Positions 35,929-44,005 of a stretch of DNA of 64,000 bases are shown piece by piece. Both the position numbers and the translations under genes were made by a program. This DNA is from Sphingobacteriales bacterium. GTDB lineage: Bacteria; Bacteroidota; Bacteroidia; Chitinophagales; CAIOSU01. A model generated the notes under the pieces. The model saw only the letters and a list, made by a program, of their open reading frames with translations, searched no databases and had not been told where the DNA came from. How positions within the stretch are numbered: position 1 is the stretch's first letter; every line of letters starts with the position of its first letter. Where the stretch lies: positions 248,001-312,000 of the forward strand of contig JAIXOI010000023.1 in the NCBI GenBank assembly GCA_027486795.1. The letters are read 5' to 3'.

Positions 35929-36279
35929 CTATTTGTCGCCCAAAGATCTTAAGATAGCCTCAATTTGCAACTTCAAGTTAGGAAGATGATTGGCAACTAT
36001 CTCCCAAACAATCCCAATATCCACACCAAAGTATTCATGCACAATTCTATTGCGCATTCCTTTTATCCTTTTCCAATCAACTTCAGGGTACTGTAGCTTT
36101 AGGTCTTCGGGTAGTTTAGTGGTTGCTTCACCAATAATTTCGATATTTCGAGCAACAGCGTCAATTGTTTTCTCGTCACTGACAAATTGCTTCAAATCAT
36201 AGCCTTGGGTGTACCTAAGTGATTTGTCGATGGCTAAAACAATGTCCTCTAATAAAATGTCTGCATCCCTTTTAGACAT
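35929..36279 (-). CDS. hepT: HepT-family ribonuclease toxin
   Basis: A 116-residue HEPN protein with the RxxxxHxY motif R76-H81-Y83 (RNRIVHEY) that forms the RNase site. In characterised MntA-HepT pairs the tyrosine is AMPylated by the partner, silencing the toxin. The gene lies 3' of the nucleotidyltransferase gene and overlaps it by 8 bases. All key residues are present, so the toxin looks functional. Confidence 0.9.
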   Translation of the reverse strand: MSKRDADILLEDIVLAIDKSLRYTQGYDLKQFVSDEKTIDAVARNIEIIGEATTKLPEDLKLQYPEVDWKRIKGMRNRIVHEYFGVDIGIVWEIVANHLPNLKLQIEAILRSLGDK

Positions 36280-36562
36280 ATACCAGCTCGGTTTTTATAC
36301 GCTCCAATAACTTAGGCCGAATGGCTTTTTTAGATACTAAATCGACTTTATGGTGTAGTAAACTTTCCAGTTCATCGGCTAAATCGACGAACTCCAGCCC
36401 CATGCTGCCTTCATAGTCAATCACAATGTCTATATCGCTATCGGCATTATGGTCTCCACGAGCAATAGAGCCAAACACGCCCAACTCGGTAAGATGATAC
36501 TTACGGAAAAGCGCAACCCGATGAGTTGCTAAAGTGGTTGTTATATCTTGCAGGCGCAACAT
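36272..36562 (-). CDS. mntA: MntA-family minimal nucleotidyltransferase antitoxin
   Basis: A 96-residue minimal nucleotidyltransferase with GSx10DxD: G31-S32 and D43-I-D45. It is the AMPylating antitoxin of a type VII system and sits upstream of hepT with 8 bases of overlap. A TATCTT box lies exactly 12 nt before the ATG, implying that the message starts at or near the start codon. Confidence 0.9.
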   Translation of the reverse strand: MLRLQDITTTLATHRVALFRKYHLTELGVFGSIARGDHNADSDIDIVIDYEGSMGLEFVDLADELESLLHHKVDLVSKKAIRPKLLERIKTELVYV

Positions 36563-36568
36563 AGTACT

Positions 36569-36599
36569 AAGATAACGAATTTCGCTAGAGAAGATTCAA
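36569..36599 (-). promoter_or_regulatory. promoter of mntA-hepT
   Basis: On the minus strand, TTG (36599-36597), 22 nt, TATCTT (36574-36569). TATCTT begins 12 nt upstream of the ATG, as in several other genes of this window, so the transcript would be leaderless. Confidence 0.5.
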
Positions 36600-36604
36600 C
36601 ATTT

Positions 36605-36797
36605 TTATTCCACCAACACCTTCTCCGTTTGCACCTGCCCGTTGGTGGCAGTTATGCGGTAAAGGTATAGGCCCGGCGAGAGGTTGATGTTTCAGGTGGT
36701 TCGTACATCCGTTAGTGGGGCCCGAACATCCTACCTTGCCTTATCTTGGCCTAAGTGGTTATGGTATAATGGGGCGTCCGGAGCCGTAGGGCAAGTT
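36605..36797 (-). pseudogene. decayed C-terminal T9SS sorting domain
   Basis: The minus strand still encodes a recognisable sorting-domain tail: NLPYGSGRP, then after a frame change LYHNHLGQDKAR, DVRAPLTDVRTT and NINLSPGLYLYRI, and finally NGQVQTEKVLVE with a stop at 36605. In-frame stops follow DKAR (TAG) and VRTT (TGA). The pattern aligns with the intact tail of the protein at 37960-39465 (LPNGQGG, LYNLLGQ, NLPPGLYLYRI, KVLVE). The rest of the gene is gone. Confidence 0.75.
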
Positions 36798-36831
36798 TCA
36801 ACCTCATCAAAAGCAGATGAGCATAAATGGG

Positions 36832-36863
36832 GCAATCCATGATACGGCTATATCATGGATTGC
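36832..36863. repeat. perfect 13-bp inverted repeat
   Basis: GCAATCCATGATA (36832-36844) and TATCATGGATTGC (36851-36863) around a 6-base loop. It lies 26 bp beyond the tonB stop codon in the gene-free stretch 36563-36889, whose remaining content is the T9SS remnant. It could terminate tonB transcription, but lacks a T tract, or be a mobile-element scar. Confidence 0.6.
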
Positions 36864-36889
36864 GTGAAAAAATCGCCCTATTATGATGC

Positions 36890-37696
36890 TTATGCCCTTA
36901 ACACAAACTTGATGGGTACGGTAAACTGTACCGATACAGGCTGCCCGTTTTGTTTGCCGGGTTTCCAATCGGGCATGGACTTGATTACGCGCAAGGCCTC
37001 TTTATCCAAATGATAATCAACACTGCGGGCTATTTTAACGTCTTTTATCTTGCCGGTTTTATCTATTACAAAGGATACGTACACTACCCCTTCCAAACCA
37101 TACTCCACGGCAATCTCAGGATAACGAGTCTCACTGCCCAAGTAGTTTAGCAAGTCGGCATCTCCACCTCGAAACTTGGGCATCTGCTCTACTGTAATAA
37201 AGGGTTTATCTACTACATCTGTGCCCAACACATCCGATCCGTCAAACACCGGCTTATCTATTGCTGGCGGTCCTTCCGGGCCTTCTATATTAACGCTGCC
37301 TGTATTAAGGCCCTTGAGTTCGTCTTGCGTTTTGGTGTCATCTACTAAGTCATCCTTTACTATTACTGGCACGTGTGCAATAGTTTTAGTAAGCACCTCT
37401 TGCTTGGTTTGTGCAGGCTTTTCTATTTTAGGAATTATTACTTCGTCTTTGATAGGAGGAGGAAAGATATTAATGCCACCCACCTCGGGTATTTCTACCT
37501 CGGCCATCTCAGCGCTGCTTACCCGGTAGAGTGCATAGCCGCTAAGGCTAGAAAAAAGCATGATGGTAAATAGAAAGGCAATGAGCAGGGTTTTTTCCTG
37601 CGATTGGCGTAGCTGGAATGCACCATAAGCTTGGTTGCGTCCGGAGAATACAATCCCTGTCCAGCTGGAGCCGAAAATGTCATTTGAAGGTAACAT
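36890..37696 (-). CDS. tonB: TonB-family energy transducer
   Basis: A 268-residue inner-membrane protein: a cytoplasmic N-terminus with the Bacteroidota-type segment NQAYGAFQLRQ, one membrane helix (~33-55), a periplasmic linker rich in Pro/Lys/Glu/Val, and a TonB C-terminal domain (~185-268) with YPEIAVEYGLEGVVYVSF, DKTGKIKDV and W-KPGKQNGQPV. It couples the proton gradient to outer-membrane TonB-dependent transporters. No ExbB/ExbD genes are adjacent. Monocistronic. Confidence 0.92.
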   Translation of the reverse strand: MLPSNDIFGSSWTGIVFSGRNQAYGAFQLRQSQEKTLLIAFLFTIMLFSSLSGYALYRVSSAEMAEVEIPEVGGINIFPPPIKDEVIIPKIEKPAQTKQEVLTKTIAHVPVIVKDDLVDDTKTQDELKGLNTGSVNIEGPEGPPAIDKPVFDGSDVLGTDVVDKPFITVEQMPKFRGGDADLLNYLGSETRYPEIAVEYGLEGVVYVSFVIDKTGKIKDVKIARSVDYHLDKEALRVIKSMPDWKPGKQNGQPVSVQFTVPIKFVLRA

Positions 37697-37865
37697 GGCG
37701 TTGGGTTTTATATGATTATCAGAAATGCATCATTAACCATATAAACACGGGCAGGTAACAGGCAAGGCAACCTTTAGCAAGCCATGAGCCAACAGCACCC
37801 CATTACCACTGACTAAAACTAGTCTGAAAGGGGAACTTATCGCCCAAGGTGCTCAGCAACACAAG

Positions 37866-37955
37866 CTTTTTCCAATCGTACCTCGAAAATCTAAAATCGT
37901 AAATAATACTTACCCCTTTTTCCAATCGTACCTCGTAAATCTAAAATCGTAAATA
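37866..37955. repeat. tandem duplication, 50-bp period
   Basis: Two 40-bp copies (37866-37905 and 37916-37955) differing at one base, 50 bp apart start to start, each containing CCAATCGTACCTCG and CTAAAATCGTAAATA. They lie just beyond the 3' end of the T9SS protein gene. Confidence 0.85.
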
Positions 37956-37959
37956 GCAT

Positions 37960-39465
37960 TTACTCCACCAACACCTTGCCATTAACGGCCTTGCCGCCGC
38001 TGCCAATGCGGTAGAGGTATAGGCCAGGGGGTAGGTTTAGGGCTAGGGTGGTTTGCCCGCCCGAAAGGGTGGTTTGGTATACACTTTGCCCTAAGAGGTT
38101 ATACAGCGCCATGCTGCCGCCTTGCCCATTGGGCAGCTCTATGGTAAGCGTGCCCGTGGTGGGGTTGGGGTAGAGTTTGGCTTGTAGGGTGGTGGTTTCG
38201 GTGATGCCTATCGTATCGCATGGTGGCGGGCAGGTGGTATCGTGCGGGGCATACCAGTTGCCCAGGCTGTCTAACTTGAGCAGCCAGATATCTTGGTTAT
38301 TGTTAAAATTTGGCCCGGGGTCGATATCGTTAAAGCCATCTCCTGTAACAATCAATCCATTATCAAGGGTTTCATTAAAGTCATAAACAATATTGGACCC
38401 AAGTTTTATAGTGGAATCTTGTGTAAATGCATGTATTTTATCCCAAATAGTATTTCCACTATTGTCCATCTTTAGTAACCATCCCCCAATGTTTAGTAAT
38501 GGGTTCTCATCATCACGTTCACCACCTACAATAATACTACCATCACTCATTTCCTTTACCTGATATACCGCTATTAGCTTATTATTGAGGCCTCGATAAT
38601 GATTGGTCCAAACCCTGTTTCCCATACTATCTAACTTGGCGACGGTGGCCGTCAGGTAAAAGTCGGTAGGGTCAATTACCGTATCATTGCAGCCCCATAT
38701 ATAATATCCGCCGTCGGATGAAAGGCCAGCGGCCCAATAACAACCATACCTGTTACCTGTAAAATAGTTCTTTACCCATTCCACATTGCCCATGCTATCC
38801 GTCTTTACTATTCTTGCAGTGGATAGGTTGTTGCCTCCGGCTCCGCCTAGTATGTATCCTCCATCTGGGGTGACTTCTATAGTACTCGCATAACCGGAAC
38901 CCGACATTACAGTATCCAATATAACTACTCCCAGACTATCCGTTTTGACAAGCCAGTAGCGGTATATTCCTAGCACATTTTGCACCCCAATAGCAACAAA
39001 ACTACCATCTGAAGTTTGCCTTCCACTGTTAAAAAATGAATATTCTGGTTTTGCGAACCTTTTAGTCCACAGTGTATCTCCATTTTTGTCAAAACGATAG
39101 AGAATACCTATTGAATATGTATTCCCGGAGTCTATTACGGCAGCCGCAAGAAAATATCCATCGCCTATCTCCGCGAGCGCACCGTACCAACCACTTGAGT
39201 AGCCTTTTTTTTCCTCTCCGTATACTTTCCTCCATTCTTCATTCCCGTAAAGATCGGTCTTTATAAGTTTTAAACCCCTCCAACCATCTAATTCAGTTGA
39301 TGCACCTGTACCACAAATTAAATAACCATCATCTAAGGAAATTACTGAAGTACCAGTTTCAAAACCTAAGTTGAAGTCATATGTCCTATTAAAGGTTACC
39401 GAATCTTGCGCCATTGCACCAAATGCGACATTTAATAAAAGTAACAGTGCAATTATGCCTTTCAT
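37960..39465 (-). CDS. T9SS-secreted protein with repeated DGGY/DSMGN beta-propeller-like units
   Basis: A 501-residue secreted protein: signal peptide (residues 1-19, FGAMAQ), then a body of repeats built on DGGYILGG... and VKTDSMGNVEW...-like units, which predict a beta-propeller of the delta-60 type, and a C-terminal T9SS type A domain starting LYPNPTTG. Such proteins are exported across the outer membrane and attached to the surface. Binding partner or enzyme activity unknown. A TATCTT box starts 12 nt before the ATG (39477-39472). Confidence 0.85.
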   Translation of the reverse strand: MKGIIALLLLLNVAFGAMAQDSVTFNRTYDFNLGFETGTSVISLDDGYLICGTGASTELDGWRGLKLIKTDLYGNEEWRKVYGEEKKGYSSGWYGALAEIGDGYFLAAAVIDSGNTYSIGILYRFDKNGDTLWTKRFAKPEYSFFNSGRQTSDGSFVAIGVQNVLGIYRYWLVKTDSLGVVILDTVMSGSGYASTIEVTPDGGYILGGAGGNNLSTARIVKTDSMGNVEWVKNYFTGNRYGCYWAAGLSSDGGYYIWGCNDTVIDPTDFYLTATVAKLDSMGNRVWTNHYRGLNNKLIAVYQVKEMSDGSIIVGGERDDENPLLNIGGWLLKMDNSGNTIWDKIHAFTQDSTIKLGSNIVYDFNETLDNGLIVTGDGFNDIDPGPNFNNNQDIWLLKLDSLGNWYAPHDTTCPPPCDTIGITETTTLQAKLYPNPTTGTLTIELPNGQGGSMALYNLLGQSVYQTTLSGGQTTLALNLPPGLYLYRIGSGGKAVNGKVLVE

Positions 39466-39471
39466 TACCCC

Positions 39472-39477
39472 AAGATA
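39472..39477 (-). promoter_or_regulatory. TATCTT -7 element, leaderless-type position
   Basis: TATCTT on the minus strand begins exactly 12 nt upstream of the ATG at 39465. No TTG is found at the usual -33 distance, so this is a partial match. Confidence 0.3.
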
Positions 39478-39534
39478 ATAATTTTGCCGCTTTGGTTGGA
39501 TGGGGTATTGGCTTCTTGAAAAACGGAAACAACC

Positions 39535-41658
39535 TCACGGCCTATATACCGCCAACGTATACCCATTTTGCTGAACCGTCTCAACGGGCTGGTTATTCAC
39601 GTTCAAGCCCTTAAAACCGGGCGGCAACAAAATGTAAAGCGTTTCTTTTTGATTGGCGCCTGTGTGGTAGAAGATGTTGGCATTTTTCTCGCTCGTGAGC
39701 AGAAAATCCTTCACCTCACTGCCCGGGAAAAGGTGGCCCTTACCGCCCAACAATTGGAAACCCTTGCCCTCTAATTTATAATAGCAAATGCTGGTGTAAG
39801 GGGCTGCCGTTACTTCGCTGCCCGATAGTATCTGCCCTGTATTCGGGTCGAAGTATTCGCCAGCGGGCAAGGTCCAAGTTTGCTTTTTGCCACTGAGGTT
39901 AATGTAAGCCAAGTAATGCCGTTTGCCTATGGCAAAAGTAACCTCATAGGCATCGCCGCGCTTGGTTACGGCCATTTCGCGCTTCGGCAGCAACGGAAAA
40001 CCCGACAAATATTGGTTCATGGTTTCCGCATCGTAGTTATTAATGTTATCGGAGGTAAATACCAACTGTCCAAACAGGTTGTTTACAAAAAACATGGAAT
40101 GCTTTTGCGCCGCCGTAAGTTTGTTGTTTTCATCGCGCAGCACATACACATCTGGGTCGTTGTAAATAAAACGGCCACCCAAGTGCCTGCGGGCAATGTT
40201 GGTGGTTAGGGTGTTCCATACACTCAGGCGTTCGCGGGCGTGCAGGGCCTTCAGTATTTTCATCTCCCATTTCATGTGCACATCGCTGCTCACGCGGCAA
40301 TAGTCCACCACATTCATGCTTGGGCCCAACGGCACGCCACAACCCAATATCCATTTATCGCCCACCCAATTGCGCAGCATTATCATGCCATCGGTCATCA
40401 TTTCGCCACGGCTTTTGCGGTATTGTGGCTTAATGCTGGCGGCAAACAGAAAATCGAGCTTTACCATATCATAGCCCCATACGTTCAGCACGGTATCAAA
40501 CACACCACGCAGGTAGTTTTGCACCTCTGTATGGTAAATATCCAAGGCATAATACTTGCCGCTCCAGCCGGGGTTTACGCCAGCGGTTATGGGTTTGCCC
40601 TTATCGTCCTTCACTATCCAATCGAAGTGGTTGCGGTATATATCGGAGTTCTTTTCGCAAATAAAGGGCGCCAACCACAAACCAGCCTTATAACCAGCCG
40701 CGTGTATGCTATCGGCAATGTGCTTCATGCCGTTCGGAAATTTGGCGTTGGTGGTAGTCCATTCGCCCACCGATTTCTGGTAGCCATCGTCAATCTGGAA
40801 CATACCAATAGGAATATTCCGCGACGAAAACGCCCGAAGGTTTTCCAGTATAATCCCTTCGTCAATTTTGGTGTAGTAGTTGTACCAGCTCGTCCAGCCC
40901 GTTTGCGCCGTGGCGGTGCTGCTGGGCTCTCGGTTTATGCTGCGGCGCATGGTTTCGGTGGTTGCCTCCAATTGCAACTTGGCATAAGCGTCAAACACGG
41001 CATCGTCATTACCTTGCAACTCTAACAATGATATGTACTCGTAGTTCTTGTTTTCCAGTAGCAGCTTGCCATCTAGTTGTTTGGTCATGGTAAGTTTGCC
41101 CAGCTTGCTATCAAACCGCCACTGGGTGTAGCCCTCACTCTCATCCAACGAAGCGTAAAGGTGCATTTGCCCATTAGGTAGGCGCGTGTAGGCATACGTC
41201 CAGCCGTGTTGTATGCCCTTGGCAGGCTTGTAGCCCACAAAATTATAGTCGCCATAGTGCTGCGCAAAGCCGCGGCCCAGCCAGCTCAATGAGGTTATTT
41301 TATCGCCCTTCTCAAACTCTTGGCTATTGGTCCAGCATTGGTAACCGCTTACAAACACGCGCTCCACGCTATCGGGCTGCCAATCGAAGGTGATGCTCAC
41401 ATCGAGCACCTCAATATTGAAATAGGGCCTAACCGATATGATTAGTTTCTGCCCGCCAGGCGTGGGTATGGTGCCAATGTTCAACGATATTTCGTTGTTC
41501 TCGGTATAGTTTTGGTTCTTGCTGCGCAGGGTTACCTCCTGCTCGCCCTTTAGGTAGCGCACCGCCACCGTAAAGGGTTGTTGCGTGAGGAGGTTTTGGG
41601 CAATAATCGCCGGCATAAACAATAACAATACGAGGGTGAAAAGCAAGAGGGTGCGCAT
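39535..41658 (-). CDS. GH36 alpha-galactosidase, exported
   Basis: A 707-residue glycoside hydrolase with a signal peptide (1-20). The N-terminal beta domain is followed by a TIM barrel with TGWTSWYNYY, QIDDGYQ (288-294), the nucleophile D402 in MVKLDFLFAA and the acid/base D459 in CRVSSDV, and a C-terminal all-beta domain. It most likely cleaves alpha-galactosides (melibiose or raffinose type) in the periplasm. No SusC/SusD pair is nearby, so it is not in an obvious polysaccharide utilisation locus. Confidence 0.9.
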   Translation of the reverse strand: MRTLLLFTLVLLLFMPAIIAQNLLTQQPFTVAVRYLKGEQEVTLRSKNQNYTENNEISLNIGTIPTPGGQKLIISVRPYFNIEVLDVSITFDWQPDSVERVFVSGYQCWTNSQEFEKGDKITSLSWLGRGFAQHYGDYNFVGYKPAKGIQHGWTYAYTRLPNGQMHLYASLDESEGYTQWRFDSKLGKLTMTKQLDGKLLLENKNYEYISLLELQGNDDAVFDAYAKLQLEATTETMRRSINREPSSTATAQTGWTSWYNYYTKIDEGIILENLRAFSSRNIPIGMFQIDDGYQKSVGEWTTTNAKFPNGMKHIADSIHAAGYKAGLWLAPFICEKNSDIYRNHFDWIVKDDKGKPITAGVNPGWSGKYYALDIYHTEVQNYLRGVFDTVLNVWGYDMVKLDFLFAASIKPQYRKSRGEMMTDGMIMLRNWVGDKWILGCGVPLGPSMNVVDYCRVSSDVHMKWEMKILKALHARERLSVWNTLTTNIARRHLGGRFIYNDPDVYVLRDENNKLTAAQKHSMFFVNNLFGQLVFTSDNINNYDAETMNQYLSGFPLLPKREMAVTKRGDAYEVTFAIGKRHYLAYINLSGKKQTWTLPAGEYFDPNTGQILSGSEVTAAPYTSICYYKLEGKGFQLLGGKGHLFPGSEVKDFLLTSEKNANIFYHTGANQKETLYILLPPGFKGLNVNNQPVETVQQNGYTLAVYRP

Positions 41659-42002
41659 AGCCGTAAAAATACGGCTTATTCAGCAGCTACAATAAAGGGT
41701 AGGTTTGATTGCGAAAACTAACTACGGTAAACCATTGAAACGGTTGTTTTGGGCCATTTAAACACTCCCACGTTTAAAAACGTGGGCTAATTCAATACTT
41801 TAAATTTGTTAAAAATTAGCCCATGGTTTCAACCGTGGGTATAAGGCGATATAGCACCAACAACCGTTTTAACGGTTTTATCTATTTACATTCTTCATTT
41901 ATACCCGACAACCCAGCTTAACCTTTATTTTAGTAAATAGAACGAAAAGGAAACTATTATTTTTGGTAATTTTCGATTAATTTAGCTAACAATTTCAGCA
42001 AA
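41659..42002. repeat. intergenic region with three hairpin palindromes
   Basis: A 344-bp gene-free stretch. It contains CCCACGTTT-AA-AAACGTGGG (41767-41786, perfect), CCCATGGTT-TC-AACCGTGGG (41820-41839, one mismatch) and AACCGTT-TT-AACGGTT (41862-41877, perfect). GGGCTAA after the first and TTAGCCC before the second also form an outer pair. A TATTTTTG element at 41958-41965 could be the -7 box of rmuC. Confidence 0.75.
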
Positions 42003-43367
42003 ATGGACTTTTTATTTCTTGCAATAGGCCTTGTATTGGGCGCCGTGGTTATATTCTTTTACACCAAAACCCAACAGAATGGGCCAGTAGATACTACTGA
42101 GCTGGACAACCTACGCCAGCAAAACCAAAACCTGCAAAACAACTTGAGCCGCAGCGAAGAACGCGCCAGCCAATTGGCTATTCAGCAAGAGGAATATAAG
42201 CACGAGCTAAACGGCAAGCGCCAGCAAGTACTAGAGCTAAGCACCCAACTGACGGCACGCGAAACGGACCTTACCAACCTTCGCCAACGCTTGGACGAAC
42301 AAAAGGCCGAAGTAGAGCAACTACAACAGAAATTTGCCATCGAGTTTAAGAACATCGCCAACGAGATATTGGAAGATAAGAGCCGCCGCTTTACAGAAAC
42401 CAACAAAACCAACATTGGCGAGATATTGCAACCCTTGCAGGAGAAAATAAAGGAGTTTGAACGGAAGGTGGAAGACAACCATAAGGTTAATCTAGTTACC
42501 ACCGCTGGCCTGCACAAAGAACTGGAAATGCTATTCAAACTTAACAATGACATGACCCAGGAGGCTAAAAACCTGACCAAAGCCCTCAAAGGCGATAACA
42601 AGGCGCAAGGCAATTGGGGTGAAATGATTTTGGAGAAGGTGCTAGAGCGCTCGGGCTTGGTAAAAGACCGCGAATATTTTATACAAACCTCTTACACTAC
42701 TGAAGATGGCAAACGCTACCAGCCCGATGTGATAGTGAAGCTGCCCGAAGGCCGCAATGTGGTGTTGGATAGCAAAGTATCGCTCATAGACTATGAGCGC
42801 TGCGGTGCCGCCGAAAACGACGATGACCGCATTATCTACCTCAAAGCGCACATCAACTCGTTACGCAGCCACATCAAGGGCCTTAGCGAAAAGCAGTACC
42901 AAAATATTTATGAACTGAGCGGGCTAGATTTTGTACTCCTGTTTATACCCATTGAGCCTGCCTTTAGTATTGCGGTGCAGCAAGATAGCGAGCTTTATAC
43001 CTATGCCTTGGATAGGAATATTGTACTGGTAACGCCATCAACGCTATTGGCTACGCTTAAAACCATTGCCAACATTTGGAGGCATGATAACCAAAACAAA
43101 AACGCTCTAGAGATTGCCCAACAAAGCGGTGCGCTGTACGATAAATTTGTTGGCCTTGCCGACAACCTGATTAAAGTGGGCAAGAAAATTGACGAGAGCA
43201 AAAGCGAATATGTGGATGCCATGGGCAAACTTACTGAAGGCAAAGGCAACCTCATTGGCCGCGTTGAACGCCTTAAAGAAATGGGTGCCAAAACCACCAA
43301 ATCATTGCCACAAGGACTGCTTGATAGGGCTGGGGTTGAAAAGGAATTGACGGCTAGTGAGGAGTGA
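42003..43367 (+). CDS. rmuC: DNA recombination protein RmuC
   Basis: A 454-residue protein: one N-terminal membrane helix (2-19), a long coiled coil (~30-125, rich in Gln/Glu/Leu), and the RmuC nuclease-like domain (~150-430) with NWGEMILEKVLERSGL, YQPDVIVKLPEGRNVVLDSKV and the FIPIEPAF segment. RmuC limits genome rearrangement at inverted repeats in E. coli. Length and domain order are typical. It precedes a repeat-framed GIY-YIG gene. Confidence 0.94.
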   Translation: MDFLFLAIGLVLGAVVIFFYTKTQQNGPVDTTELDNLRQQNQNLQNNLSRSEERASQLAIQQEEYKHELNGKRQQVLELSTQLTARETDLTNLRQRLDEQKAEVEQLQQKFAIEFKNIANEILEDKSRRFTETNKTNIGEILQPLQEKIKEFERKVEDNHKVNLVTTAGLHKELEMLFKLNNDMTQEAKNLTKALKGDNKAQGNWGEMILEKVLERSGLVKDREYFIQTSYTTEDGKRYQPDVIVKLPEGRNVVLDSKVSLIDYERCGAAENDDDRIIYLKAHINSLRSHIKGLSEKQYQNIYELSGLDFVLLFIPIEPAFSIAVQQDSELYTYALDRNIVLVTPSTLLATLKTIANIWRHDNQNKNALEIAQQSGALYDKFVGLADNLIKVGKKIDESKSEYVDAMGKLTEGKGNLIGRVERLKEMGAKTTKSLPQGLLDRAGVEKELTASEE

Positions 43368-43417
43368 GGGTAGAACAAGAAAACAAAGTTAGTCATTCAT
43401 TGTTAAGGTGACCTCCT

Positions 43418-43452
43418 CCGTGTCATGGTGAGCGGAGCCGAACCATGGCGGC
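43418..43452 (+). repeat. left arm of inverted repeat flanking the GIY-YIG gene
   Basis: CCGTGTCATGGTGAGCGGA (43418-43436) followed by CGAACCATGGCGGC (43439-43452). Both blocks recur inverted beyond the nuclease gene at 43878-43896 and 43839-43852. Confidence 0.85.
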
Positions 43453-43495
43453 TAGGTGCTCCCCTCCCAAACATAAACAAAGCCCCCAGACTCAA

Positions 43496-43828
43496 ATGAA
43501 ATTATACTACGTCTATATCCTCCAATGCTCTGAAAACTCCTACTACATAGGCATAACCAACAACGTAGATCAAAGAGTAGCGCAACATAACGAGGGATAT
43601 GACCACCAATCTTACACCTACACGAGAAGGCCTGTTGAATTGGTTTACAGCGAAATGTTTACCGAAGTATTGCAAGCAATCGCTCGTGAAAAACAAATCA
43701 AAAAATGGAGTAGGATAAAAAAGGAGGCTTTGATTAAAGAGCGTTGGGAGCAGTTAAATGGATTGGCTGCTTGTAACAATGAAAGCACCCATCAGAATTA
43801 CAACCCACCCGATGAAAAAGCGCGCTAG
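43496..43828 (+). CDS. single-domain GIY-YIG endonuclease
   Basis: A 110-residue protein; ATG 43496 gives the usual family start MKLYYVYILQC. The GIY-YIG core is visible as YVYIL (5-9) and YYIGI (16-20), with R27 after VDQ, and the metal-binding glutamate E65 in AIAREKQIKKW. The family is the small UPF0213/URI type. The gene is framed by long inverted repeats and looks like a self-contained cassette. Confidence 0.88.
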   Translation: MKLYYVYILQCSENSYYIGITNNVDQRVAQHNEGYDHQSYTYTRRPVELVYSEMFTEVLQAIAREKQIKKWSRIKKEALIKERWEQLNGLAACNNESTHQNYNPPDEKAR

Positions 43829-43838
43829 TGAGCTTTCT

Positions 43839-43896
43839 GCCGCCATGGTTCGTAGTTCGACTACGCTCACTATGACATCCGCTCACCATGACACGG
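43839..43896 (-). repeat. right arm of inverted repeat flanking the GIY-YIG gene
   Basis: GCCGCCATGGTTCG (43839-43852), an inserted 25-base segment with its own CGTAG/CTACG palindrome and a TATGACA duplication, then TCCGCTCACCATGACACGG (43878-43896). The outer 19-mer is a perfect reverse complement of 43418-43436. Confidence 0.85.
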
Positions 43897-43949
43897 CGGC
43901 TATCACTCTAACCAAGATAATTATTCCACAACTCTTTCATTAAACCACA

Positions 43950-43982
43950 ACGGCCCCGAGCGTATTGCTCGGGGCCGTTTTG
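43950..43982 (+). terminator. strong GC-rich intrinsic terminator
   Basis: ACGGCCCCGAGC (43950-43961) pairs perfectly with GCTCGGGGCCGT (43967-43978) around GTATT, followed by TTTTGT. It lies between convergent genes and best serves the GIY-YIG side; the minus-strand tail is poor in T. Confidence 0.85.
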
Positions 43983-44005
43983 TATCTATCAATCTCCTAA
44001 ATCAA

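Noticed and set aside
40240-41025. A 261-residue open frame on the plus strand
   Set aside because: It lies antisense to the GH36 gene, is rich in His/Ala/Val without domain features, and the minus frame has both catalytic residues.
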